16,390 nt of DNA, taken from positions 1 to 16,390 of the forward strand of contig DAOTVS010000019.1 in assembly GCA_034436375.1 (NCBI GenBank). Direction: 5' to 3'. Origin of the DNA: DAOTVS01 sp034436375. Its GTDB lineage: Bacteria > Chloroflexota > Anaerolineae > SpSt-313. The notes under the pieces are model-generated. The model made no database searches, was not told the DNA's origin, and was given only the letters and a program-made list of their open reading frames with translations. The first letter of the stretch is position 1; each line of letters starts with the position of its first letter. Shown piece after piece: positions 6,905 to 14,735 of the stretch. A program made the translations under genes and the position numbers.

Positions 6905-6927
6905 GAACTGAAGGGACGAACGGAACG
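6874..6927. repeat. ~10-bp-period direct repeat (GGAACT units), copy 2
   Basis: GGAACT-type units start at 6874, 6884, 6894, 6904, about 6913 and 6922. This is the same unit as at 20-66, in sense orientation at the 3' end of the sensor kinase gene. The array overlaps the last codons and contains the stop codon TAG (6902-6904). Confidence 0.65.
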
Positions 6928-6994
6928 ACGGTAAGCGACCTGGGCGATGCATTGGCAGTGGGTCAAGCCCCACCAGCTCTCATGAGTTCCTACG
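6900..6994. repeat. 10-bp inverted repeat flanking the kinase-kinase gap
   Basis: CGTAGGAACT (6900-6909) and AGTTCCTACG (6985-6994) are exact reverse complements with a 75-base interior. The right arm is an inverted AGTTCC unit. It may be a long-range hairpin in the mRNA between the first and second kinase genes, or simply an inverted copy of the repeat. Confidence 0.5.
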
Positions 6995-7008
6995 GGTAAG
7001 GAGCGATT

Positions 7009-8163
7009 ATGGAGCAGCCAGCCAGAATCCTGGTCGTCGACGATGAGCTGGGCATGCGGGAAGGCTGCCGGCGTGCTCTGACTGCCGTGGGCCATCAAGT
7101 GGAAACGGCGGCAACTGGCGATGAGGGGCTGCAAAAGGTGCTCACCAATCGCTACGATCTGGCCCTGCTGGATGTGCGCATGCCTGGCCTCAGCGGGATC
7201 GAGCTTCTGAGCAAGATCCGGGCCCACGACCCTGACCTGGTCTGCATCATCATCACCGGCTATGCTTCTGTGGACGTGGCGATCCAGGCGATCAAGCAGG
7301 GCGCCTATGACTTTATTTCCAAGCCTTTCGACACGGATACGTTGATCCTGACGGTCAACCAGGGCCTGGAGAAGCGGCGCCTGACCCTGGAGGCCCGGCG
7401 CCTGCGTGCCGTCGAGGCCCAGGCTGCCGAGTTGGCCCGCGCCAAGCAGGAGCTGGAAAAGCTGGACCGCATGAAGAGCGAGTTCATGCTCACCGTGGCC
7501 CACGAGTTGCGCGCGCCCGTGGCGGCTATTCAGGGCTACTTGCAGGTGATCATCGAGGGCTATGCCTCTCCAGAGAAGCAGCGCCCCATGCTGGAGCGAG
7601 CGGCCCAGCGCTCCGCCGAGTTGTTGGTGCTCGTGGATGAGTTGCTCCAATTGGCGCGCATCAAGGCGGCGGCGCCGCTCAGACGGGAGCGCCTGGATTT
7701 GGGGGCCGTCCTCGAAAAGACGGCGAGCTTGCTGCGGGTCGATGCCGATCGCCGGCGCATTGCCTTTGAGCTCGCCATTGAGCCTTGCCCCGCCCTGCTG
7801 CTCAACCCCGACCATGCTCAGCAGCTCTGCACGAACTTGATCTCCAACGCCATCAAATACACCCAGCCGCAGGGAAGGGTGCAGGTGAGCCTTGCCCCCG
7901 ATGGGCAGGCGGTAGTGCTCCGGGTGGCCGACACCGGCATTGGTATTGCCGCCAAGGATATCCCACGCATCTTTGAAGAGTTTTACCGCACCCCTGAAGC
8001 CCGCGCCCTTGAGAGCCAGGGCACGGGCCTGGGCCTGGCCATCGTCAAGCGCATTGTCGATACTTATGGCGGCACCATCGACGTAGCCTCGACTGTGGGC
8101 CAGGGCACCACGTTCACGGTTTCACTGCCGGTCGTGGCAGGAGAAGAGGGAAGCCATGGCTGA
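7009..8163 (+). CDS. Receiver-histidine kinase hybrid, receiver first
   Basis: This 384-residue cytoplasmic protein has an N-terminal receiver with VVDDELGMREG, the phospho-acceptor D55 (LLDVRMPG) and the conserved Lys in FISKPFD. A helical, coiled-coil-like linker (about 125-155) leads into a histidine kinase core with H165 (VAHELRAP), the N box LISNAIKY, G1 DTGIGI and G2 GTGLGLAIVK. There is no membrane segment or sensor domain, so its input is probably phosphate on the receiver, which would make it a relay or branching node. The ATG at 7009 has AAGGAG six bases upstream. It follows the H-cluster kinase by 104 bases and overlaps the next kinase by eight bases, so these two are translationally coupled. 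Its receiver is closely similar to that of the next gene, suggesting tandem duplication. Confidence 0.92.
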   Translation: MEQPARILVVDDELGMREGCRRALTAVGHQVETAATGDEGLQKVLTNRYDLALLDVRMPGLSGIELLSKIRAHDPDLVCIIITGYASVDVAIQAIKQGAYDFISKPFDTDTLILTVNQGLEKRRLTLEARRLRAVEAQAAELARAKQELEKLDRMKSEFMLTVAHELRAPVAAIQGYLQVIIEGYASPEKQRPMLERAAQRSAELLVLVDELLQLARIKAAAPLRRERLDLGAVLEKTASLLRVDADRRRIAFELAIEPCPALLLNPDHAQQLCTNLISNAIKYTQPQGRVQVSLAPDGQAVVLRVADTGIGIAAKDIPRIFEEFYRTPEARALESQGTGLGLAIVKRIVDTYGGTIDVASTVGQGTTFTVSLPVVAGEEGSHG

Positions 8164-9625
8164 ACCGCCGCGCATTCTGGTGATCGATGATGAGCTGGGC
8201 ATGCGTGAGGGTTGCCGGCGCGCGCTCGCCGCTCAGGGCTACTGGGTGGAGGGGGCTGCTGACGGCGATGAGGGCTGGCGGCGCTTGCAGGAGGGCGGTT
8301 GGGACCTGGCCCTGGTGGATATCAAGCTGCCTGGTATAGGCGGCATCGATCTCCTGGAGCGCGCCCGGTCCCTGGACCCCGATCTGGTCTGCATCGTGAT
8401 CACCGGCTATGCTACCCTGGAGATGGCCGTGCAGGCGACCAAGCGCGGCGCCTATGATGTGCTGCCCAAGCCCTTTACCTCCGATGATCTGCTGCTCGTG
8501 GTCCGTCAGGGGTTGGAGCACCGCAGCCTGACGCTGGAGGCCCGGCGCTTGCGCGAGGAGAAAGAGCAGGGACTGTTGCTCCTCGCCGAGGAGCAATCGC
8601 GCTTGCGCACCATCATCGATTGCCTGGCTGACGGCGTCCTGGTGGCCAATCGGGAGGGGCGCCTGGTTCTCTACAACCCGGCGGCGCTGCGCTTGCTGGG
8701 CTTGCGCGAGCCCCCCCCCATCGGCTCTGACCTGGCGCCGCTGTGCCTGGACCTCCAACTTGGCGAGGCCGCCAGCGCTGGCCTCACTGGGGAAGATGGG
8801 CGCCCGACGATTCTAGCCACGGAGTTGACTTGCAACGCGCTCACGCTCCTGGCCAGTGTGACGCCCATCCTCGACGAGGCCGGCGTGCGCCTGGGCTCGG
8901 TGATGCTGCTGCGCGACATCACCGAAGCCAAGGCGCTGGAGCAGGTCAAGAACCAGTTCATCTCCATGACCTCGCATGAGCTGCGCACACCCCTGGCTGC
9001 TGTGCAGACCTATATCGATACTATGTTGGAAGGCTTTGCGGGGGAGCTATCGGCCCAGCAACGGGAGATCCTCGATCGCTGCAGCCAGCGCCTGGAGGCC
9101 TTGATCACGCTGGTGAACGACCTGCTCGATATGTCTCGCCTGCAGAGTGGCCGGGTGGAGCGCCGGATTATCGCTCTGGACGTGGCCGCGGCAGTGCGTG
9201 AAACCATCGACTTGCTGCGCCCCCTGGCCGCAGAGCACCAGGTCACGCTCAGCATTGACTTGCCCACCGACCTGCCCACGGTGGAAATGGACCGCGAAGA
9301 CCTGGGGCGGATCTTGACCAACCTGCTCAGCAATGCCATCAAATACAACCGACCCGGGGGGGCCGCCGCCGTCCGCGCCGTTGTTGACGGCTACTATCTC
9401 CGCATCGACGTGATCGATAACGGGCTTGGCATCCCCGAAGAGGCCCTGCCCCGCCTCTTCAACGAGTTCTATCGTGTCAAGCGCCCCGAAACCTCTGGCA
9501 TCGGGGGCACCGGGTTGGGGCTCGCCATCGTCAAGCGTACGGTGGAATACTACCAGGGCCGCGTGGAAGTGCAGAGCGTGCACGGCCAGGGCAGCACCTT
9601 TTCTGTCTATCTGCCCCATAACTGA
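8156..9625 (+). CDS. Receiver-PAS-histidine kinase hybrid
   Basis: This 489-residue cytoplasmic protein starts with a receiver very like that of the previous gene (VIDDELGMREG, D55 in LVDIKLPG, Lys in VLPKPF). A linker leads to a PAS-like region (about residues 145-258; LRTIIDCLADGVLVANREG and LLRDITEAKALEQ), then a kinase core with H274 (SHELRTPL), the N box LLSNAIKY, DNGLGI and GTGLGLAIVK. The PAS region may bind a small ligand or only mediate dimerisation; no haem or flavin signature is evident. The ATG at 8156 overlaps the previous gene's stop by eight bases and has GGAGAAGAGGG upstream. A run of nine C (8711-8719) lies in the PAS-encoding part. It ends 82 bases before a convergent gene, with a terminator between them. 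Confidence 0.92.
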   Translation: MAEPPRILVIDDELGMREGCRRALAAQGYWVEGAADGDEGWRRLQEGGWDLALVDIKLPGIGGIDLLERARSLDPDLVCIVITGYATLEMAVQATKRGAYDVLPKPFTSDDLLLVVRQGLEHRSLTLEARRLREEKEQGLLLLAEEQSRLRTIIDCLADGVLVANREGRLVLYNPAALRLLGLREPPPIGSDLAPLCLDLQLGEAASAGLTGEDGRPTILATELTCNALTLLASVTPILDEAGVRLGSVMLLRDITEAKALEQVKNQFISMTSHELRTPLAAVQTYIDTMLEGFAGELSAQQREILDRCSQRLEALITLVNDLLDMSRLQSGRVERRIIALDVAAAVRETIDLLRPLAAEHQVTLSIDLPTDLPTVEMDREDLGRILTNLLSNAIKYNRPGGAAAVRAVVDGYYLRIDVIDNGLGIPEEALPRLFNEFYRVKRPETSGIGGTGLGLAIVKRTVEYYQGRVEVQSVHGQGSTFSVYLPHN

Positions 9626-9646
9626 CTTGTGGAATCTCCCCGACTT

Positions 9647-9690
9647 GCATGGTGAGGGCGGGAGCCTCGCCCTCACCATGCTTTGCTGTT
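9647..9690 (+). terminator. Strong hairpin terminator between convergent operons
   Basis: GCATGGTGAGGGCG (9647-9660) pairs perfectly with CGCCCTCACCATGC (9668-9681) around a seven-base loop. On the plus strand a T-rich tail (CTTTGCTGTTTG) follows, so it should stop transcription of the kinase cluster. The minus side lacks a T-run, but the stem may still help terminate the hydrogenase operon. Confidence 0.8.
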
Positions 9691-9707
9691 TGTAGTGCGG
9701 GCAGACG

Positions 9708-10109
9708 TTACTGTCCCAGCAGCTTTTTCACTTTGGCCAGCAGGACGGTCGGTTTGACTGGCTTTTCGACAAAGTCATCCACCGGCAAATAGTCCGCATC
9801 AGGCGCAAAGCGGAGCGGCGTCTTTTGGTGGATGGCCGTCAACATCAGGATGGGCACGCGGGCATAGGGCTTGAGCTCCGGCGCCGGGTCGGGCCCACGC
9901 AGCGCCAATGACACCTGAAAACCTTCCGTCTCCGTCTCCATCATGACATCCAGAATGATGAGGTCCGGGTTGACCTTCGGGATCTGGCGCAGGCCCTCAT
10001 GTCCATTCTCGGCCGCAAAGACCTCATACTCCTGCTGCAGGGTCAGCCGCAAGGCCTGCACGATATCGGGATCATCGTCGATGATCAGGATCCGGCTACG
10101 CTTCTCCAT
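9708..10109 (-). CDS. Lone receiver-domain response regulator
   Basis: This 133-residue protein is a single receiver with acidic residues IIDDDPD, phospho-acceptor D54 (ILDVMM) and Lys 117 (FVEKPV). No output domain follows, so it may act as a phosphate shuttle or sink, or bind a partner. After the acceptor it carries an unusual longer stretch (METETEGFQ, then a Pro-rich loop) and the phrase DYLPVDDFVEKPV, shared in form with the two receivers at 14774-15151 and 15259-16101. Its ATG lies inside the end of the protease gene (25-base overlap), with GGAGGAGAAGCC before it, so it is translationally coupled to hydrogenase maturation. It is the last gene of the leftward operon. Confidence 0.9.
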   Translation of the reverse strand: MEKRSRILIIDDDPDIVQALRLTLQQEYEVFAAENGHEGLRQIPKVNPDLIILDVMMETETEGFQVSLALRGPDPAPELKPYARVPILMLTAIHQKTPLRFAPDADYLPVDDFVEKPVKPTVLLAKVKKLLGQ

Positions 10110-10597
10110 GGCTTCTCCTCCGCCCCAAAGGGCGCCAATGCTGCATTCAGGGTAGCCTGCACGGCAGCCGGCAGGGCACGCGCCAGGGCTGGCGAGAGGT
10201 CGAGCCCCGGGGCGATCTCACCCGGCTGCACGCCGACGATCAGGGCCTCCGCCGGCAAGAGCTCCAGCGTGCTTGCCAGCTCCAAGGCATCCAGGATGCC
10301 AATGCCGTGCAGTGACGTGCGCTCTGCCGGCCTGCGCCGCTGCAACTGTTCCCAGGGCGTCACAGCCAGCGCGCCGGCAGGGCGGCGCATATCCATGGCA
10401 TCTACCAGCACCAGCCGCCGCACGCCCTCCAGCCGCCCCAGCAGGGCCAGCCCGTCTGTGGCCCCCTCCCACAACCGGATATGAGGGGGCAGAGGGCGCC
10501 CCGCCAGGGCCCGCAGTACGTGGATGCCGATGCCCTCATCGCGCAGGGCCTCGTTCCCGAGCCCGGCGATCAGGACTGTCCCTTGTGTTTCTGCCAT
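10085..10597 (-). CDS. [NiFe]-hydrogenase maturation endopeptidase
   Basis: This 170-residue cytoplasmic protease of the HyaD/HybD/HycI family removes the C-terminal tail of the hydrogenase large subunit after nickel insertion. The start, VLIAGLGNEALRDEGIG, has the family's glycine-rich motif. The three nickel-sensing ligands known from HybD appear conserved as E21 (DEG), D66 (LVLVDAMD) and H97 (SLHGIG). The length is usual for the family. The gene follows the large subunit by 79 bases, a gap with a strong hairpin, and it overlaps the next receiver gene. Its partner is almost certainly the large subunit encoded just upstream, which still has a tail after the DPCxxCxxH motif. Confidence 0.93.
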   Translation of the reverse strand: MAETQGTVLIAGLGNEALRDEGIGIHVLRALAGRPLPPHIRLWEGATDGLALLGRLEGVRRLVLVDAMDMRRPAGALAVTPWEQLQRRRPAERTSLHGIGILDALELASTLELLPAEALIVGVQPGEIAPGLDLSPALARALPAAVQATLNAALAPFGAEEKPWRSVAGS

Positions 10598-10625
10598 TCC
10601 CGTCCCCAGTGCACCACTGCGCCGT

Positions 10626-10675
10626 GGAGCGCCGGCCGCCTGCCGGCCATGTTGCCGCCTGGCAGGCGGCGCTCC
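10626..10675. repeat. Large GC-rich stem-loop between hydrogenase large subunit and protease
   Basis: GGAGCGCCGGCCGCCTGCC (10626-10644) pairs with GGCAGGCGGCGCTCC (10661-10675), with a four-base bulge and a 16-base loop that can itself pair. It begins just after the large-subunit stop codon. It may protect the upstream mRNA end or lower protease expression relative to the enzyme. It also looks like a REP-type palindrome. No T-run is seen. Confidence 0.65.
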
Positions 10676-10676
10676 T

Positions 10677-11963
10677 CTAGATGAATTCTACATCCAGCAG
10701 GTGTGTAGAGCAAGAGATGCATGGATCATATGCGCGCACCAGCATCTCCATGGCCAGGGTGATCTCCTCGGTGCTCTTGCCCTCCAGGCTGGGCACTAGA
10801 GCCTGCAGGTCCTCTTCGATATTCTGGTGGTTCTGATTGGTTGGGATAACAAAGTTGGCATCGGTGATTCGGCCCTGCTCATCCACCGTGTACTCGTGGT
10901 AGAGGGTGCCCCGCGGCACCTCCACCGCTCCCACGCCCCGGCCGGGCCGCACCGTGACGGCATAGCCCTCCTCGTGGATGCCCCGCGCCAGCAACTCGTC
11001 GATGATGCGCAGCGCATCCTCCATGGCGTGAGCAACCTCGACTACCTGCGCAACAGTGTTCATGTAGGGGTTGCAGCAGATGGGCTTGAGCCCGAGGGTT
11101 TCGGCTGCCTGCCTGGCCAGCGGCGTCAGTTGATCATAGTTCACGTTCACCCGTGCCAGGGCGCCGACCGCATAGCTGGTGCGGTTGGCCCGTGCGCGTT
11201 TGGCGGTGGAATAGGGGACGATGAACTCTTTGACCTTCTGCTTATAGTCGGGCAGCGGGGTCAGGCCACCATCGGTAGAGGCGATCTCGCCGCCGTACCA
11301 GGCATATTCGTGGGGCAGCTTGAGCGCGAGATATTCTGTGGGCCGCTCGAACTGCGGCACGCCCACCGCTTTGAAAAGCTCCACTGTGGCCTGCACGTCT
11401 GGCAACTCCGACACGATGCGCTCGCGCAAGCCCTTCAGGGCCTCCGCGCTCGGCAAATGGGTCCAGCCGCCCACCACTGGCGAGATGGGGTGGGTCGTGC
11501 GTCCGCCAATCAGGTCGCACCACTCATTCGCCAGCCGGTGCAGGCGGATGGCGCATAACACCACCTCTCGGTGGCTGCTTGCCAGCGGTACTACGCTCGG
11601 CGCGCCCACCAGGTCGGGGGCCACCAGGTAATACGCATGCAGGATGTGGCTCTGCATCGTCTCGCCATGGATCAGCAACTGGCGCAGGAGCATGGTCTGC
11701 TCGCTGGGCGTAAAGCCGATGGCGTTCTCGATGCCCTGGATGGCGGCAAAGGTGTGGCCGATAGAGCAGATGCCGCAGATGCGCGAGGTGACAAAGGGCG
11801 CATCATAATAGGCGCGGCCGCGGATCATCGACTCGAAAAAGCGTGGCGCCTCGGGGATCTCCCAGCGGCACTCTTCCAGCCGGCCGTCACGCACCTTGGC
11901 CTGCAGGTTGCCGTGCCCCTCTACCCGGGTCACATAGTGGACGTTCACGTCAAAAGAAGTCAT
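10677..11963 (-). CDS. hydA: [NiFe]-hydrogenase large (alpha) subunit, group 3b type
   Basis: This 428-residue catalytic subunit holds the NiFe(CN)2CO site that splits or forms H2. The N-terminal motif RICGICSIGHT supplies C63 and C66, and the C-terminal motif DPCISCSTH supplies C415 and C418. VTRVEGHGNLQ near residue 12 is also typical. A seven-residue tail (LLDVEFI) follows H421; it is short but should be removed by the protease encoded next. The length and subunit set match the cytoplasmic NAD(P)-linked sulfhydrogenase type known from Pyrococcus HydBGDA. The ATG overlaps the small-subunit stop as ATGA, so translation is coupled. It could be mistaken for group 3d (HoxH), but the HydB- and HydG-like partners favour 3b. 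The symbol follows the archaeal naming; bacterial annotations vary. Confidence 0.95.
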   Translation of the reverse strand: MTSFDVNVHYVTRVEGHGNLQAKVRDGRLEECRWEIPEAPRFFESMIRGRAYYDAPFVTSRICGICSIGHTFAAIQGIENAIGFTPSEQTMLLRQLLIHGETMQSHILHAYYLVAPDLVGAPSVVPLASSHREVVLCAIRLHRLANEWCDLIGGRTTHPISPVVGGWTHLPSAEALKGLRERIVSELPDVQATVELFKAVGVPQFERPTEYLALKLPHEYAWYGGEIASTDGGLTPLPDYKQKVKEFIVPYSTAKRARANRTSYAVGALARVNVNYDQLTPLARQAAETLGLKPICCNPYMNTVAQVVEVAHAMEDALRIIDELLARGIHEEGYAVTVRPGRGVGAVEVPRGTLYHEYTVDEQGRITDANFVIPTNQNHQNIEEDLQALVPSLEGKSTEEITLAMEMLVRAYDPCISCSTHLLDVEFI

Positions 11964-12697
11964 GGCCGTTCCTCCTCAGCGCCGCCAAACAGGCGATATT
12001 CGGCCAGGATGTCCTCTACCGTGCGCCCATGCTCGGCGAGCACTTCTTTGTGCGCGTTGACGTTGGGGTCCGGTATCAGGCCCCGGCAGCCCAGGCAGCG
12101 GTTGCCGTAGCTCGGACAGATGGCGCGGCACCCCGCCCGCGTCACCGGACCCATGCAGGTCAGCCCGAGATCAAAGACGCAGGTGTTCTCGGCCATCTTG
12201 CATTGCACACAGACGGGATAGGTGGGTAGCGCAGGCGTCTTGCCCAGCAGCAGGGCCTTGACCACCTCCACCAGCTCGGTACGGTCGATGGGGCAGCCGG
12301 GGACTGCCAGGTCCACTTGCACCACCGCGCTCAGCGGCCGCGTTGGGATGGTATCGAACGCGGAGGCCTGCTCGCCATAGACGGTCTGTAGCGCCTCGGC
12401 CATGGGGCGCTGGTTCTTCAGTGCATTGACCCCACCCGTGTGGGCGCAAGCACCCAGGGCCACCAGCACCTTGGCCTGCCGGCGGATGGCCTGTAGCCGC
12501 GGAATTTCCGATTCCCGCGTGATTGAGCCCTCCACCAGAGCGATATCATAATCGTCGGCATGCTCGCTCATGGCCTCACGCCACTGCCGCACGTCTACCA
12601 GGCCGATGAGGTCGAGGAGATGCTCTTCCAGGTTCACGATCTGCAGTTGGCAGCCCTCGCAGCAGCCAAAGTCAAAGATGGCAATCTTGGGCTTCAT
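11960..12697 (-). CDS. hydD: [NiFe]-hydrogenase small (delta) subunit
   Basis: This electron-transfer subunit of 245 residues carries the Fe-S clusters next to the active site. DFGCCEGCQLQ near the start, GACAHTGGV and PGCPID provide the proximal 4Fe-4S ligands. A C-terminal cysteine-rich part (VCVQCK, NTC, TCMGPVTRAGC, CPSYGNRCLGCRG) probably binds further clusters, as in group 3 hydrogenases. There is no Tat signal, so the enzyme is cytoplasmic. Two ATGs are possible. I chose 12697 because GGAGGAGG then has seven-base spacing and the start forms an ATGA overlap with the upstream gene's stop; the ATG at 12703 lies only one base from the ribosome site. The stop overlaps the large-subunit start. 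Confidence 0.93.
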   Translation of the reverse strand: MKPKIAIFDFGCCEGCQLQIVNLEEHLLDLIGLVDVRQWREAMSEHADDYDIALVEGSITRESEIPRLQAIRRQAKVLVALGACAHTGGVNALKNQRPMAEALQTVYGEQASAFDTIPTRPLSAVVQVDLAVPGCPIDRTELVEVVKALLLGKTPALPTYPVCVQCKMAENTCVFDLGLTCMGPVTRAGCRAICPSYGNRCLGCRGLIPDPNVNAHKEVLAEHGRTVEDILAEYRLFGGAEEERP

Positions 12698-13536
12698 CCC
12701 CATGCCTCCTCCATGCCGGCGAGCTCAGTGTAGCTGAACACGGGACCTTTCTGGCAGACATAGACTCCGTTCAGCTGACAGTGGCCACACTTGCCGACAC
12801 CGCACTTCATGCGCCTTTCCAACGACACATAGACCTGCGACTCGGGTATGCCCTTGCTAAAAGCCTCAGCCAGAGCGAACCGGTACATCACTGGTGGGCC
12901 CACAATGACCGCCATGGTGGCCTTGGCGTCGAGGGTGAGGTTGGGGAAAAGGGTCGTGATCACCCCCACATGGCCGGACCACTGGTCGTCGCCGCGGTCC
13001 ACAGTAACAAGGATCTCGCCCACCAACTGGCGTTGCCAGGCGGCATACTCGTCGCGGAAGAGCAGCTCCGATGGAGTACGGGCGCCGATCAGCAGCGTGA
13101 TCTGGCGGAACTCCTGGCGCCGGTCGATGGCGTACTGGATCAGCGAGCGCAGGGGGGCCAACCCCAGGCCTCCGGCCACGATCAGAAGATCATGGCCCCG
13201 CAGCTGCTCAATGGGGAAACCGCGCCCAAAGGGGCCGCGGATGCCGACGCTGCTGCCCGGCTCCAACTGATGCAGCGCTGCCGTCACATTGCCCACGTTG
13301 CGCACGCAGAGCTGGAAATGATCGCCCGCTGTAGGCGACGAGGCAATGGAGATCGGCGCTTCACCGTAGCCAAAGGCCGACACCGAGACGAACTGCCCGG
13401 GCAGATGCCCAAGCGGCCCGCCGGGAAGCCGGATATCGAACAGCTTCTCCTTCGCCGTGATGGACCGGACGGCCGTCACGGTGGCTGGGGTGCTGAGATA
13501 GGGGGATTCCGTGCGCAATGCCATCGGAGTACTCAT
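12694..13536 (-). CDS. hydG: Hydrogenase FAD/NAD(P)-binding (gamma) subunit
   Basis: This diaphorase-like subunit of 280 residues passes electrons between NAD(P)H and the Fe-S chain. It has a ferredoxin-reductase fold: a flavin-binding part with APISIASS, a nucleotide-binding part with LLIVAGGLGLAPLRS, and a C-terminal 2Fe-2S motif CGVGKCGHC followed by VYVC. It is related to AsrB and to the electron-transfer subunit of dihydroorotate dehydrogenase. I chose the ATG at 13536 (MSTPMAL), one base after the upstream stop, because GGAGG lies eight bases before it; a longer frame to 13566 would overlap the previous gene. It should not be confused with the radical-SAM HydG of [FeFe]-hydrogenase maturation. 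Confidence 0.92.
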   Translation of the reverse strand: MSTPMALRTESPYLSTPATVTAVRSITAKEKLFDIRLPGGPLGHLPGQFVSVSAFGYGEAPISIASSPTAGDHFQLCVRNVGNVTAALHQLEPGSSVGIRGPFGRGFPIEQLRGHDLLIVAGGLGLAPLRSLIQYAIDRRQEFRQITLLIGARTPSELLFRDEYAAWQRQLVGEILVTVDRGDDQWSGHVGVITTLFPNLTLDAKATMAVIVGPPVMYRFALAEAFSKGIPESQVYVSLERRMKCGVGKCGHCQLNGVYVCQKGPVFSYTELAGMEEAWG

Positions 13537-13537
13537 C

Positions 13538-14581
13538 TCAGGCTTCCTCCTTCTCGCTGGCTGCAATCAGGGCATTTAGCGTGTCGGGCGGGTTGATGTG
13601 TACCAGGCAAGAGCGGGTGCATCGCCCGCAACCCGTGCAGAACGGCTTGCCGTAACGGAGCATCAGATACTGGAACTTGCGGTAGTACCGGTGGCGGACG
13701 CGGCTCTCCGTCTGCCGGCGGAAGTTGTGCCCGCCCGCGACGACGGCAAAATCGGTGAGGGTACATCCATCCCACTGACGCACGCGCTCGCCATCCGTCA
13801 GGTTGAGCTGCATCAGATCACCGACGTCAAAGCAGTAGCAGGTGGGGCAGACCAGGTTGCAGTTGCCGCAGCTCAGGCACTTGTTTCCCAGTTCCTTCCA
13901 CGTATCGCTCTGGCGCTGGCTATCCAGGAGCAGCGGCAGCAGGTGCACATCGCCGTTCAGGTGCGCCTGCATGGCGGCCTCTTTCTCGCGCCAGAACCTT
14001 TGCTGCAGCGCCAGATCGTTCGCCGTGGCCTCGCGCGTCTGCGCATAGCGCTCCAGCAGTTGACGCCCGCGTTCCGAGCCGATCTCGACCACATAAGCCG
14101 AGCCGACATCGGTCAGGAAGAGGTCAAAGGTGCCTGCCTCGGGCCGCTGGCTGCCCACGCTGGTGCAGAAGCAGCTCTCATCGGGGTGGCAGTCGACGCC
14201 AATGAGGGTCGTCGCCCGCCTCCGCGCCGTGTAGTGGGTGTCGACCGTGTCATCGCCGAAGGCCTGGTCCAGGCTCCAGATGCCTCGCAAGTCGCACGGG
14301 TGCACGCCCAGGATAATGCGGGGGGTGTTCTCAATTACCGGTTCCAACTCGAGCGATGGCCCCAGCTTGAAGCGGATGAGGGTCTCCTGGGGGGGCAAGA
14401 GGTATTTCTTGGGCGGCAGGATGGTAGTGACATAATCGAGCACCAAGTCTTGGGCTTGCGACAGGGGACCGAAGACCAGCTTGGAACCTTTGCGCACCGG
14501 GCCGATCACCGCCGGTTGGGTAGCGATCAGCCGGTTGACGAAATCGGTCAGGTGCTTCTTCTCGATCACCGACAGTGCCAT
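13538..14581 (-). CDS. hydB: Hydrogenase 4Fe-4S dicluster (beta) subunit
   Basis: This electron-transfer subunit of 347 residues links the hydrogenase core to the flavin subunit. It is HydB/AsrA-like, with an N-terminal domain containing LGVHPCDLRG, DTHYTARR and GVDCHPDESCFC, and two C-terminal 4Fe-4S motifs, CLSCGNCNLVCP and CTGCGRCTRSC. The start is ATG 14581 (MALSVIEKK), with AAGGAGG five bases upstream; an in-frame ATG at 14614 would place the ribosome site inside the gene. It is the first gene of the four-subunit cluster and follows a lone receiver by 192 bases. That gap holds hairpins and a weak -10-like CATAAT (14692-14697), but no confident promoter. Confidence 0.94.
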   Translation of the reverse strand: MALSVIEKKHLTDFVNRLIATQPAVIGPVRKGSKLVFGPLSQAQDLVLDYVTTILPPKKYLLPPQETLIRFKLGPSLELEPVIENTPRIILGVHPCDLRGIWSLDQAFGDDTVDTHYTARRRATTLIGVDCHPDESCFCTSVGSQRPEAGTFDLFLTDVGSAYVVEIGSERGRQLLERYAQTREATANDLALQQRFWREKEAAMQAHLNGDVHLLPLLLDSQRQSDTWKELGNKCLSCGNCNLVCPTCYCFDVGDLMQLNLTDGERVRQWDGCTLTDFAVVAGGHNFRRQTESRVRHRYYRKFQYLMLRYGKPFCTGCGRCTRSCLVHINPPDTLNALIAASEKEEA

Positions 14582-14721
14582 GCATACCTCCTTACAACTC
14601 CGGAGCTCGTGCAAGGATCTGTCTCGCCGTGCGATCTTCCCCTGCGCGAGCCTGCAGGGCTTTGCCCTTTTCAGCCCGGAGGCCTGTAGGTATTATGGTC
14701 CCGGGCAGCCCTCTACGGTGG

Positions 14722-14735
14722 GCGCCAGCTGGCGC
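14722..14735. promoter_or_regulatory. Perfect 14-bp palindrome upstream of hydrogenase operon
   Basis: GCGCCAGCTGGCGC is a perfect palindrome centred about 147 bases upstream of the hydB start. It adjoins the stem-loop at 14734-14772 and shares two bases with it. It is an operator candidate for a dimeric regulator, but it could also be part of the hairpin structure. Confidence 0.4.

Noticed and set aside
12781..14689. Long open frames on the plus strand opposite the hydrogenase beta and gamma genes
   Set aside because: They mirror strongly recognised genes on the other strand, a common effect of high GC, and have no family features.
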